Source of the DNA: Pseudomonas fluorescens
GTDB lineage: Bacteria; Pseudomonadota; Gammaproteobacteria; Pseudomonadales; Pseudomonadaceae
Reading direction: 5' to 3'
DNA length: 64,000 bases
Assembly: GCF_902498195.1 (NCBI RefSeq)
Contig: NZ_CABVIY010000005.1
Location: forward strand, 186,001 to 250,000
Shown: one piece after another, positions 37,638-46,509 of the stretch
Layout of the letters: each line of letters begins with the position of its first letter
Position numbering within the stretch: the first letter of the stretch is position 1
Translations under genes and position numbers: made by a program
Notes under the pieces: generated by a model
Seen by the model: only the letters and a program-made list of their open reading frames with translations
What the model was told of the DNA's origin: nothing
Database searches by the model: none

Positions 37638-38726
37638 GAGCAAGGCGCGGGCGGTCTGGCTGAAGTTCAGCCAGGACTGTTCGGGGGCCAGTGCCTGATA
37701 TTGCTTTGCTGCGATGGCTTCAGGGGAAGTGCTGAACGCTCCGACAATGGCATCGCGCCAGGCTTCCACATCGCCAACCGGGGCGTACCATCCGCTATCC
37801 GCCAACTGCTCGCGGAACACATCCAGCTCACTGGACAGCACCGGTACACCGGCCATCACCGCTTCTTGCATGATCAATCCAAGGCCCTCGCTCAGCGATG
37901 GCATTGCGACCCAGTCGAACGCACGATAGAGCTGCGCCGCGTCGTCCAGATGTCCCGGCAGCAAGACCTTGTCGCGCAGCTGCAGGTGATCGATTCGCGC
38001 CTCCAGCTCGGCACGCGCCGTCCCTTCGCCAATGATCACCAGCTTCAGATCGGGTTGCTCATGCAATGCCCCGGCAAAGGCATCGAGAAGACAGCTGAAA
38101 CCTTTGCCGGTGACCAGCCGCCCCACCGCACCCAGTACAGGCGTGCCATCCACCGACAGGCCGAGCCGGCTTCGTGCTTGCTCTCGAGTCAATAACGCGT
38201 TGCGAAACTCCTCCGGATCAAAGGCACTGCGCAAGGTCGTGACGGGCACTTGCAGGTCCTGGTTCAACGAGGCCGCCAGTGTGTTTGAGACTGCAACCAA
38301 CGTGAGCTGGGAGGGCGCAAGCCGCTTGAAGAGCACTCGATCAGATGGATGCAGTCGTGCTGAACCATGGAAAACCACCACGGCACGGATGTGCGGCAGG
38401 GATTCGAGCAACGGCAGCAAGGTTCGTGCGACGCCCAGGCCATCGAGCAGCAAAAGGCGTGCATCGCTGTACTTGAGGGCACTCTTGAACCGGGCTTGCA
38501 TCCACGGCCTGGTCAGCCGCCAGAAATGCCGTCCTTTAAGCCGGGCGGAGGACAACCCCCACTCCCGCACCTCGCCGACGCTCACCCCGCATTCGCCCGC
38601 ACTTCCCTGAAGCAACCAGGTTTCAACCGGCACGGGCGGCGAAGCCTGGGACAATATTTGCTGGTGCACCTTATGAGTTGAGGCAAACGGAGCGCCGCCA
38701 GCCCACATGACGTTGAGAATACTCAT
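37632..38726 (-). CDS. GT4-family glycosyltransferase (LPS core)
   Basis: This 364-residue GT-B glycosyltransferase has the GT4 hallmarks: GAVGRLVTGKGFSCLLDAF, LVIIGEGTARAELE and the donor-binding SLSEGLGLIMQEAVMAGVPV with the EX7E pattern. Donor and acceptor are not readable. Its place beside waaL corresponds to the PAO1 outer-core rhamnosyltransferase locus (wapR), but I do not assign that name. No Shine-Dalgarno of note precedes the ATG. Confidence 0.88.
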   Translation of the reverse strand: MSILNVMWAGGAPFASTHKVHQQILSQASPPVPVETWLLQGSAGECGVSVGEVREWGLSSARLKGRHFWRLTRPWMQARFKSALKYSDARLLLLDGLGVARTLLPLLESLPHIRAVVVFHGSARLHPSDRVLFKRLAPSQLTLVAVSNTLAASLNQDLQVPVTTLRSAFDPEEFRNALLTREQARSRLGLSVDGTPVLGAVGRLVTGKGFSCLLDAFAGALHEQPDLKLVIIGEGTARAELEARIDHLQLRDKVLLPGHLDDAAQLYRAFDWVAMPSLSEGLGLIMQEAVMAGVPVLSSELDVFREQLADSGWYAPVGDVEAWRDAIVGAFSTSPEAIAAKQYQALAPEQSWLNFSQTARALLS

Positions 38727-38774
38727 AGTGCGAGAAGCCAGTGGAAGGGTTTCTGGAGATTAGCAGCGGTATAT

Positions 38775-39536
38775 CTAGTTGATGAACCAGCCAATGCAGA
38801 CTCCCAGCAACAAGGACAATACGAACTTGATCTGATCGCGCCGGTTGCGGCGCGCCTTGCGTTGACGCTCCACAGACGTCTGCACGTGCAGGCCGAAACC
38901 CGTGTGCATGACCGCGTCCGCTTCGAGCGTCAGGGCAGCCAGATTCAGTTCTGCATACCGCTGTGACAGTGCCTTCTCACCACTGTAGCTGGTAAATGGA
39001 GCACACAACCGGTATTCCTTGATCCGGCGCAGCCCCGGGTTCAGCGAGAAACCCTGCCATTCCGGTTTGTCGGAGATCAAGGGGTAGCAGGCCACCCCAC
39101 CGACGATTTCCCGGGCGCCCAGACGAATGTAAGGGCTGTGAACCCGCAGGTCATGATTAAAGCTGCGCAACCATATCTGCAGGATGTCCGGGCGCGCTTC
39201 GAGAAGGGTCATGGAGTCTTCAACAAACCCCGGACGATAGAATTCCCAGTCATCTTCGCAATGGAAAATATAGGACGTGCTGACGTGTTCGTACGCCAGG
39301 TCAATCGAAGCCAGCTGACCCAGTTTCGGCCGGTTGACGAACACCGTGCAGTGTTCCTTCCAATGGGCAGGAATGATCGCGTGCACGCCTTCGTCGCCCG
39401 CATCTTCAGTGATGAAGACTTCACGAATGGGCGCTGTATTGAATTGATCGAAGCTCTCAAGCGTAATCTTGAGCAGATCCAGTCGGCCACAGCTGGTGAC
39501 CACTAATGTGATGTCACTTTCTTTGGAAAATCGCAC
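38775..39536 (-). CDS. GT2-like glycosyltransferase with C-terminal membrane tail
   Basis: This 253-residue protein starts with a GT-A nucleotide-sugar fold (ITLVVTSCGRLDLLKITLESF), has a metal-binding acidic motif HCEDDWEFY (DXD-like), and ends with a single hydrophobic helix (about 235-251, VLSLLLGVCIGWF) preceded by a basic RKARRNRRDQ segment, implying tail anchoring to the inner membrane with the enzyme in the cytoplasm. It starts at a GTG. Donor and acceptor unknown; from memory I find no counterpart in the PAO1 core locus, so it may be strain- or group-specific. Confidence 0.82.
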   Translation of the reverse strand: MRFSKESDITLVVTSCGRLDLLKITLESFDQFNTAPIREVFITEDAGDEGVHAIIPAHWKEHCTVFVNRPKLGQLASIDLAYEHVSTSYIFHCEDDWEFYRPGFVEDSMTLLEARPDILQIWLRSFNHDLRVHSPYIRLGAREIVGGVACYPLISDKPEWQGFSLNPGLRRIKEYRLCAPFTSYSGEKALSQRYAELNLAALTLEADAVMHTGFGLHVQTSVERQRKARRNRRDQIKFVLSLLLGVCIGWFIN

Positions 39537-39591
39537 TTGATTCTCAGTAACCGTTAGGGTCGCAGCAATATCGATTGCTGGACAGAACTTG

Positions 39592-40548
39592 TCAAATGCC
39601 CAGTTTCAGGCGAATTTTTTCGAGTAGGCCCAGCGGTGCACGCTCACGCAATGCCGGTTCCAGCTCTTCAACGATGCGCTGGCCGATGCGGGCAAAACTG
39701 AACTGGCTCACCGCCAGTTCGCGCCCATTGCGCGCGATACGCTGCGCCAATTCCGGATCGCTGCGCAACAGGGCGAGTTTTTCCTGAAGCTGCGCAATAC
39801 TCTGATAAAACACCACGTTGTGCATATCCTGCAAACCCAGCGCCTGGCTTTCCGCCGCCCCCTGGTCATAGGCCAGCAATACACAGCCACAGGCCATGGC
39901 CTCGAAATTCTTGATCATGAACTCGCCCATGCCGACATCGGCACTGACGAAAAAGCGAATGCGATTGAGCGTGTCACGGTACTCGTCACCGGATTTGGTG
40001 CGCGTGACCACCAAGGGTTCGACCCGCCCCAACTCGTCGAGCAACGCCTTGCGACCGCTGTAGGCCACACTGTTGGTACTGCCGACGAAGGCCAGTTCAA
40101 TATCCCGTTCGCGGCCCTGATCCTCAAGCTGTGTCTGGTCGTACCCCTTGGGAACGAACACCGCATCAAAACCCTCTTCGCGAAGGCGTTCGGTGACGAC
40201 AAAACCGGAACTGATCACCCGCGCCCACGGCAGGCGGCGGTAGTGCGCGCTGAACTTGCCGGTGTACTTGCAAGGGATGTAGTTCTGGTAGGCATCGTGT
40301 TCGAGAATCACCAGGTTCGGCACCGTGCGGATAAAGCCGACCTGACGGATCTCCTGTTTGAAGCGCAGGAAAAATACGATACGGTCATACCGTGTCACAT
40401 CGATTTCGCGCCGGAAATAGCTACGCAGGTTGCGTTGCTCATGGCTGCTCAGCCACCGCAGGTCGCACTCGCAATGATCCGCCACCGCGTCGTACAAACG
40501 GTCCAGAATGGCCCGCTGTTCTTTCTGCACCAGAAATAAAACTTTCAT
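39592..40548 (-). CDS. ssg: Ssg-type cell-surface glycosyltransferase
   Basis: This 318-residue cytosolic GT-B glycosyltransferase starts with MKVLFLVQKEQRAILDRLYD and is recognised as the Pseudomonas Ssg (PA5001) type. It has the CgeB-like C-terminal segment FFVSADVGMGEFMIKNFEAM followed by GCVLLAYDQ. Ssg mutants in several pseudomonads show altered LPS/exopolysaccharide, motility and phage resistance. The ATG at 40548 has AAGGAAG at good spacing. It lies between the GT2-like gene and dnpA, consistent with PAO1 order. Confidence 0.87.
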   Translation of the reverse strand: MKVLFLVQKEQRAILDRLYDAVADHCECDLRWLSSHEQRNLRSYFRREIDVTRYDRIVFFLRFKQEIRQVGFIRTVPNLVILEHDAYQNYIPCKYTGKFSAHYRRLPWARVISSGFVVTERLREEGFDAVFVPKGYDQTQLEDQGRERDIELAFVGSTNSVAYSGRKALLDELGRVEPLVVTRTKSGDEYRDTLNRIRFFVSADVGMGEFMIKNFEAMACGCVLLAYDQGAAESQALGLQDMHNVVFYQSIAQLQEKLALLRSDPELAQRIARNGRELAVSQFSFARIGQRIVEELEPALRERAPLGLLEKIRLKLGI

Positions 40549-40633
40549 CGTCTTCCTTGCCGCAACAGGCAAACCGAGCACCACCTGAAACCCTTCCCGC
40601 TCGCAAGCCGGGAGATTTCAGGCCCGTACCACC

Positions 40634-42034
40634 TTACAAACGCCAGAACAGCTCATGGCGGCGAACAGCCTTGCGAAAAAATTCGTTTTCACCGTAGGGC
40701 GAACTGGAACGCCCAGCCAGCAACCGTTGCAGACCGCGGCGCATACGCCGCTTGAACGGGGCGCGAGGTTGCAGGTCGTGCATCATGCCCAACGCCATGG
40801 CCTTGTCGCGCTGCTGCGCCTGAGTCAGCGAAAGGCAGTAGGGATGCAACAACGCCTTCGGCTCGAACACCGGTGGCAGCGCCACACCCGTCTCGGAGTC
40901 ACCCATTGGCCAGCGATCATTGTCATGCAAGTGATTGGCGTAACCGAGTAACGTCGGTTGCCACTCGAGCCCTTTCAACGCCTCGATCACCGCGGCCTGA
41001 GCGCAAATATGATCAGGGTGCGGGTCAAGGACCGGGTGCGGCAACACAATCACTTCAGGTTGCGCCCGCAACAGCACCTCTCGAAGATCGGCCAGCAGGT
41101 TGTTCCAGGTCGGCGCCCCGTCGACATCGCCCGGGAGGGCAAACGGGTTCAACTGGCGGAACAATCGGGTATCGCTCAGATCCGCTTCTCGCGAACCCGC
41201 CGGCTGGTCGGGCGAAGCCTGCATGGTTGCCAGTTGCAGGCAGAAGTAGCCCAGTTGCACACAATGGGCTTCAGGCACGCCGGCCCAGCGCGGCACGGCA
41301 ATACTGTCCCAGGACCGCAAGCGGCCTTTGAGCCGCGCCGCCTCGACTTTGTCCAGCCCCATATGCTGATAGTGTTCGGCTTCGATTTCACCGGCGGTCA
41401 GCGTGACGATCCAGGTTTCGTCCGCCTGGCTGTACAGGCCGTACGCCGCCAGCTCGGCATCATCGGCATGCGGCGCGATGACCATGACCCGCTGACGACG
41501 GTAATCAGGATGCTCGAGCGCCCACAGCACAGGCTCGCCGAGCAACCGGCAAAAACGCCCCCGCAGTCGCAGCTCCCCTCGCGACAGCACTTGTGCCTGC
41601 CCACTGAGGTTGAGGTAGCGCAGGCCGTTCACACCCCGCTCGAAGGTTTGCCGGTCCGGATTATCCCCCCCGGACAACTCGACCACCGGATCGAAGAAAC
41701 GCCCCAGCCAGGTGCTTTTGATTCGCAGCGCCAATATCAGCGTCGCATCGTCCACCAGCATGACCCCCTCGTCCAGCCGCAGGCGATCGCCCTCCAGATG
41801 AACCTTGGGTTGTGGGGTATAGGGCGGAAAGTTGTAGCGGTAATCGTCCTTCGACGAATAGAACAGATGATCGGCAAACCAGGCTTCGTGAGCGACCCAG
41901 GTCAGCAACGGGAGTAGCAGGCGCACCCACCAGCTCACCACCACGGCGATGCCAATCAACACCACCAGCGCGATGAACAGGCCGATGTTCTTGTTGCGCC
42001 GATGGCGCTTGAGCAACTGCTGTTTGCGGCTCAT
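40634..42034 (-). CDS. dnpA: PIG-L family de-N-acetylase DnpA
   Basis: This 466-residue protein has an N-terminal membrane helix (about 17-37), a middle beta-rich region and a LmbE/PIG-L deacetylase domain with the zinc motif APHADDAELAA and the later HPHPDH metal ligand. In P. aeruginosa the homologue PA5002 (DnpA) is linked to LPS modification and fluoroquinolone tolerance. I use the ATG at 42034, which has GAGG 6 bases upstream; the ATG at 42046 overlapping the mig-14 stop (ATGA) is equally plausible by coupling. Confidence 0.88.
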   Translation of the reverse strand: MSRKQQLLKRHRRNKNIGLFIALVVLIGIAVVVSWWVRLLLPLLTWVAHEAWFADHLFYSSKDDYRYNFPPYTPQPKVHLEGDRLRLDEGVMLVDDATLILALRIKSTWLGRFFDPVVELSGGDNPDRQTFERGVNGLRYLNLSGQAQVLSRGELRLRGRFCRLLGEPVLWALEHPDYRRQRVMVIAPHADDAELAAYGLYSQADETWIVTLTAGEIEAEHYQHMGLDKVEAARLKGRLRSWDSIAVPRWAGVPEAHCVQLGYFCLQLATMQASPDQPAGSREADLSDTRLFRQLNPFALPGDVDGAPTWNNLLADLREVLLRAQPEVIVLPHPVLDPHPDHICAQAAVIEALKGLEWQPTLLGYANHLHDNDRWPMGDSETGVALPPVFEPKALLHPYCLSLTQAQQRDKAMALGMMHDLQPRAPFKRRMRRGLQRLLAGRSSSPYGENEFFRKAVRRHELFWRL

Positions 42035-42042
42035 GGGCTGCC

Positions 42043-42939
42043 TCATACGGTAAAGACCGGGACGGGATTACACCAGCGATCCTTGTATTCACGGTCAGCG
42101 CGACCGAAGGAGAACCGCAAGGGCTTGTCCAGCGCGCGGGCATGTTCCCACGCGCTTTGAGTGTTCAGGAAACTCAGCACGCTGCCAGGGCTGAATTCGC
42201 GGGTTTCGGGATCGACGCCGCCATTGATGTACTCGACACTGATCCAGTTCGGGGATTCAACGCGATACACCAACTGAATGGCGATCGGTGCATCGTTGAG
42301 GAAAATCACCGAACCGATCAGCAACTCGCGCAACAGCTCGATGACCTCGGCCATGCGCTGGGCGCCCGTGGCCGGGAACCCCCAGCGACGCTGGAACAAG
42401 TCGCAATAGATGGCCGCCAGTTCGCGACTGGTAAACTCGCCGACCGGTCGCACCACGCCACCCGCCTCTTCCAGCAACCTGAGTTCCCGGCGCTGGTTGT
42501 AGCGAAACTTCTTCGACAAATCTTCTGGCGCCCGGGCCATGGCCAGTTGTTCGGCCTGCAACTTGATGCCAGCGAAACGGCTATCGTTCAGCGCCGACAA
42601 ATATCGACCGCGGTGGCGCAGGGGAGCCTGGGCATCTTCAGCACCAGGCAAGATGATCTCGGCATTGCCGAGGTCGAACAGGCCCTTCTTGCCGCGGCGC
42701 TTGAGCACGTCCTTGGACAAGGCGAGGTCGCGGCCCCAAGTCGGGATCGACGCCCTGACTTCGCCGTTGTGCTCCCAGGCCAGGTAACGCACGGGGATGT
42801 CAGCCAGTTGCGACAGGCGTTCGACCACCATCGGATGCGTCGCGACGCTGCCGCCGAAACGCTGCCAGGCCTGGGCGTAGGTCGAAGCATCGGCTAACGA
42901 CCAGCCACGTTCGCGCCAGCCTTGGAATCGGTTGAGCAT
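42043..42939 (-). CDS. mig-14: Mig-14-like acetyltransferase-fold protein
   Basis: This 298-residue protein belongs to the Mig-14 family, associated in Salmonella and P. aeruginosa (PA5003) with resistance to antimicrobial peptides. It has a FemAB/GNAT-like fold: KKFRYNQRRELRLLEEAGG (CoA- or substrate-binding basic segment) and FGRADREYKDRWCN near the C terminus. It overlaps the upstream glycosyltransferase stop by one base, so it sits inside the LPS operon. The biochemical reaction is unknown. Confidence 0.85.
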   Translation of the reverse strand: MLNRFQGWRERGWSLADASTYAQAWQRFGGSVATHPMVVERLSQLADIPVRYLAWEHNGEVRASIPTWGRDLALSKDVLKRRGKKGLFDLGNAEIILPGAEDAQAPLRHRGRYLSALNDSRFAGIKLQAEQLAMARAPEDLSKKFRYNQRRELRLLEEAGGVVRPVGEFTSRELAAIYCDLFQRRWGFPATGAQRMAEVIELLRELLIGSVIFLNDAPIAIQLVYRVESPNWISVEYINGGVDPETREFSPGSVLSFLNTQSAWEHARALDKPLRFSFGRADREYKDRWCNPVPVFTV

Positions 42940-44069
42940 CAGCCCCTCGGTGCCAGTTCGATAACGTGGGGCAAATGCCAGAAAGCATCGCGTACCGCAC
43001 GGTCAGAAAATCGTTCGTGCAAGCGGTCGAGCATCAACTCGGCGCATTGGTGACGCTGCTGCCCGTCCATCGCGGCCAAATGTTGCAGCCCCTGGGCCAG
43101 GTGTTCGGCATCCCCCAGCGGGAACAGAATGCCCACGCCTTCGACCACCTCCTTCGCCCCGCCACACGCCGTAGCGAGCAAGGGCACGCCGGCGGCCATG
43201 GCTTCGAGCAGCACCATGCCGAACGGTTCGTGATCGGAACTCAAGGCAAACACATCAAAGGCACGGAAAAAACGCCGCGCCTCGGGTACCTGGCCGAGGA
43301 ACAGCACGCGATCGCCAATCCCCAGCTCGCGGGCCTGGGCCTTAAGGTCCTGCTCCAGGCGGCCGCTACCCAGGATCACCAGCTGACTGTTGATCGGCAA
43401 GCCCGGCAGAGCCGCGGCAAAACCGTCCAGCAGCGTGGCCTGATCCTTGTCCGGATGCAGGCGCCCGACGTTGCCAACGATCCAGGCATCCGCCGCCAGG
43501 CCGAGGGTCTCACGGGCTTCAGCAGCCGACACCTGCGAAGCCTGCAAGCTGTCGACGTCAATACGGTTGTACAGCGTCTGAATCCGCGAAGCCGGCCACT
43601 TCGGCAAGCAGCGGCGTATGTCGTCACGCACCGCGTCCGACACGCCCAGAAGACTCAGGCGCTTGCGGAAAATACTGGCGAACAGCTTGCGGCTGCCGCG
43701 CTTGTAGTCGCCAAAGGCGTGGTGCACGCCAATCACCGGCAGCGAGGTGCCGAGCAAGGCGATGTAGATGGGCTTGAAACGATTGGCGATGCAGAAACTG
43801 AAATTACGCGAGGCGGCGATCTTGCGCAGATCCGCGATGGCCCCCAGTTTCAGGCCACGAATGGCCTTGGAGCTGTACTCCATGAACAGCACTTCATCGC
43901 TGGCGCATTGGGCGGCGACTTCGGCATCGGCAACCCCAGTCAGAAACACCGTGGTCACACGATAGCCGGTCCCCGCGAACAGGCTGGCGTACTGCCGGGC
44001 GCAGTCCAGAAACGGGCCGTCATAGCCGTGACAGAACTGCAGCACATGGCGTTCAGCCGAGCGTGTCAT
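42939..44069 (-). CDS. wapH: LPS core glycosyltransferase (WapH-like, GT4)
   Basis: This 376-residue GT-B enzyme has VIGVHHAFGDYKRGSRK in the acceptor domain and GRLHPDKDQATLLDGFAAAL, VILGSGRLEQDL and EPFGMVLLEAMAAGVPLLATACGG in the donor domain. Position between mig-14 and the carbamoyltransferase corresponds to PAO1 wapH (PA5004), a proposed core glucosyl- or galactosaminyl-adding enzyme; the exact sugar is inferred only by position. The start is the ATG at 44069; a GTG 12 bases upstream is possible. It overlaps the carbamoyltransferase gene by 17 bases. Confidence 0.82.
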   Translation of the reverse strand: MTRSAERHVLQFCHGYDGPFLDCARQYASLFAGTGYRVTTVFLTGVADAEVAAQCASDEVLFMEYSSKAIRGLKLGAIADLRKIAASRNFSFCIANRFKPIYIALLGTSLPVIGVHHAFGDYKRGSRKLFASIFRKRLSLLGVSDAVRDDIRRCLPKWPASRIQTLYNRIDVDSLQASQVSAAEARETLGLAADAWIVGNVGRLHPDKDQATLLDGFAAALPGLPINSQLVILGSGRLEQDLKAQARELGIGDRVLFLGQVPEARRFFRAFDVFALSSDHEPFGMVLLEAMAAGVPLLATACGGAKEVVEGVGILFPLGDAEHLAQGLQHLAAMDGQQRHQCAELMLDRLHERFSDRAVRDAFWHLPHVIELAPRG

Positions 44070-45810
44070 AGGCGTCCGCACCCTCTTTGACCACCAGGAT
44101 GTCTTCCATGATCAGGTACTGCAGGTCCGACCCGAAGAACATGTTCAAGGCGTCCGTCGGCGAGCAGATCATCGGTTCGCCACGGCGGTTGAGCGAGGTG
44201 TTCAGCGACACGCCGTTGCCGGTCAGCACTTCCAGCGCCTTCATCATGTCGTAGTAGCGCGGATTGTATTCGCGCTTGAGCACCTGGGCACGGGAGGTGC
44301 CATCTTCGTGGACAACTTCCGGCACGCGGGTCTTCCACTCTTCCGCCACTTCGAAGGTGAAGGTCATGAACGGCGCCGGGTGATCGATCTTGATCATCTG
44401 TGGCGCAACGGTGTCGAGCATCGACGGGCAGAAAGGCCTCCAGCGCTCGCGGAACTTGATCTGGTGGTTGATGCGGTCGGCCACGCCCGTCGCGCTCGGG
44501 CACCCGATGATCGAACGACCACCCAAGGCACGCGGACCGAACTCCATGCGCCCCTGGAACCAGGCCACCGGGTTGCCATCGACCATGATCTTGGCGATGT
44601 TTTCCGGCATGTTCGCCAGCTTGCGCCAGACCGGCTTGCTTGGGTGACGGGCGCAGGCCGCGAGCACGTCTTCGTTGCTGTACGACGGGCCGAGGTAGAC
44701 ATGCTCCATCTTCTCGACCGGCACGCCACGGGCGTGAGACACGTAGGCCGCCGCGCCCACCGCGGTGCCGGCATCGCCGGACGCAGGCTGCACGAACAAT
44801 TCCTTGACGTCATCACGGGCGATGATTTTCTGATTCAGCTTGACGTTCAACGCGCAGCCGCCGGCGAAGGCCAGCTTGCCGGTTTCCTTGAGCACGTCGC
44901 CCAGGTAGTGGTCGATCATCTGCAACGCCAGTTTCTCGAACAGCGCTTGCATGCTCGCGGCGTAGTGGATGTAAGGCTCGTCGGCGATGTCGCCTTCGCG
45001 CTTCGGACCCAGCCATTCGATCAGCTTCGGCGAGAAGTAGAAACCCTTGCCCTTTTCTTTATAGCGGCGCAAACCGATGACGTTGGCGTAGTCGGTATTA
45101 ATCACCAGCTCGCCGTTTTCGAACGAGGCCAGGCGCGAGAAATCGTACTTGCTGGCGTCGCCATACGGCGCCATGCCCATGACCTTGAACTCACCGTCGA
45201 GCATTTCGAAACCGAGGAACTCGGTGATCGCGCCGTAGAGGCCGCCCAGGGAGTCAGGATCGAAGAATTCCTTGATCTTGTGGATCTTGCCGTTTTCGCC
45301 GTAACCGAAGAAGGTCGTGGCGTATTCACCCTTGCCATCGATGCCCAGGATCGCGGTTTTCTCTTTGAAACCGGAGCAGTGGTAGGCGCTGGAGGCGTGG
45401 GCCAGGTGATGCTCGACCGGCTCGATCTTGATCTTTTTCGGATCGAAGCCCAATTGTTCCAGGCACCAGACAATCTTGTTGCGATAGCGCTTGTAGCGAC
45501 GGTTGCCCATCAGGATCGCGTCGAGCGCACGATCCGGGGCGTACCAGTAACGCTTGGCATAGTGCCAGCGTGCCTTGCCGAACAGGCTGATCGGAGCGAA
45601 TGGAATCGCGACCACGTCCACGTCGGAAGGCTTGATACCGGCCTGTTCGAGACAGAACTTCGCCGATTCGTAGGGCATGCGGTTCTTTGCATGTTTATCG
45701 CGCACGAAGCGCTCTTCTTCAGCCGCCGCGACCAGCTTGCCGTCGATGTACAAGGCTGCGGAAGGATCATGGCTAAGGGCGCCGGACAGGCCAAGAATCG
45801 TCAATGCCAC
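44053..45810 (-). CDS. LPS core carbamoyltransferase (TobZ/NodU-like)
   Basis: This 585-residue carbamoyltransferase transfers a carbamoyl group from carbamoyl phosphate/ATP to a hydroxyl, here most likely the 7-O position of core heptose II as known in Pseudomonas LPS. It has the Kae1-like N-terminal domain (ILGLSGALSHDPSAAL, EEERFVRDKHAKNRMP, HHLAHASSAYHCSGF) and the YrdC-like C-terminal part (VAWFQGRMEFGPRALGGRSI, MLDTVAP). Both halves look intact. It starts at ATG 45810 and heads the group that runs on to wapH, mig-14 and dnpA. Confidence 0.93.
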   Translation of the reverse strand: MALTILGLSGALSHDPSAALYIDGKLVAAAEEERFVRDKHAKNRMPYESAKFCLEQAGIKPSDVDVVAIPFAPISLFGKARWHYAKRYWYAPDRALDAILMGNRRYKRYRNKIVWCLEQLGFDPKKIKIEPVEHHLAHASSAYHCSGFKEKTAILGIDGKGEYATTFFGYGENGKIHKIKEFFDPDSLGGLYGAITEFLGFEMLDGEFKVMGMAPYGDASKYDFSRLASFENGELVINTDYANVIGLRRYKEKGKGFYFSPKLIEWLGPKREGDIADEPYIHYAASMQALFEKLALQMIDHYLGDVLKETGKLAFAGGCALNVKLNQKIIARDDVKELFVQPASGDAGTAVGAAAYVSHARGVPVEKMEHVYLGPSYSNEDVLAACARHPSKPVWRKLANMPENIAKIMVDGNPVAWFQGRMEFGPRALGGRSIIGCPSATGVADRINHQIKFRERWRPFCPSMLDTVAPQMIKIDHPAPFMTFTFEVAEEWKTRVPEVVHEDGTSRAQVLKREYNPRYYDMMKALEVLTGNGVSLNTSLNRRGEPMICSPTDALNMFFGSDLQYLIMEDILVVKEGADAYDTLG

Positions 45811-45910
45811 AGGGGTCTAGCCTCTTTAGTCTGCATGCAGGCGCCGTGGCGCCTCAAAAAATGATGTGCCTTCGCCAGGAGCGCGAGGCAGCTAAAGGGC
45901 GGGATTATAG

Positions 45911-45950
45911 CTTAAAAGCAGCTACAAGCCTCTAGCGGCAAGCGGCGAGA
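45911..45950. repeat. Degenerate AGC-rich intergenic repeat
   Basis: The motif AGCAGCTACAAGCCTCTAGC followed by GGCAAGCGGC resembles AGCTNCAAGC-type repeats seen between Pseudomonas genes. The unit is incomplete here and its class is uncertain. Confidence 0.35.
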
Positions 45951-45976
45951 GAAGGCGGGGGGAACCTTGGCATTGT

Positions 45977-46312
45977 TTAGCCGCGAGCAGGGCGCCAGTA
46001 AATGCTGATGTTGCCATCCTGACCCTGACGGTAAACCGTGTATGGCAGGGCCACGGTATCGAGTGCGCCGGACAGGGCCAGGTCCAGCAAAACCAGTGGT
46101 ACGAGGACTCCCGTGGGGTCGGGCGGCGCATTCAATACGCAAAAGTCATAGGCCAGCCCGCTGTAGACCCGGGGGATGGACTGGCAATAGGTTTTTTGCC
46201 TGCGAAGCCCCTGGGCCGCGGCGGCGTCGTCCTGCAACACCGTCGCGACGGTTCCGCAGCCGGACAAAGCGAGTGAGATTGCACCTGATGCGACTGCCTT
46301 TCCTATAGTCAA
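45977..46312 (-). CDS. YceK/YidQ-family lipoprotein
   Basis: This 111-residue small lipoprotein starts at a TTG (46312) preceded by GGAGG at 7-8 bases; the signal peptide reads TIGKAVASGAISLALSGC, with the lipidated Cys about residue 19. The body YSGLAYDFCVLN, LVLLDLALSGALDTVALPYTVYRQ is the YceK/YidQ (DUF1375) pattern. An ATG-initiated extension to 46402 would bury the signal peptide and is rejected. Function unknown. It separates the kinase genes from the carbamoyltransferase. Confidence 0.82.
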   Translation of the reverse strand: MTIGKAVASGAISLALSGCGTVATVLQDDAAAAQGLRRQKTYCQSIPRVYSGLAYDFCVLNAPPDPTGVLVPLVLLDLALSGALDTVALPYTVYRQGQDGNISIYWRPARG

Positions 46313-46441
46313 AGTCTGCCCTCCGAGAACGTCAGGCAAGCTAGCATCGTGGTCAATCAGGCCACAGTTCATCACTTCCCAAAGTCGCGTAGGACGATTC
46401 ATAAGAACTTGTCCCCGATCTCCGGAGACTGATCCGGCGCC

Positions 46442-46503
46442 TTCGCGCTCCCACAGTTCGATGTGTGAACACCATTCACTGTGGGAGCGGGCTGGCTCGC
46501 GAA
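46442..46503. repeat. REP pair with an internal deletion
   Basis: The left arm reads TTCGCGCTCCCAC and lacks about 10 bases (AGCAAGCCCG) present in other copies. The right arm is full length with one change (GGGCTGGCTC). Confidence 0.85.
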
Positions 46504-46509
46504 GGCGAT

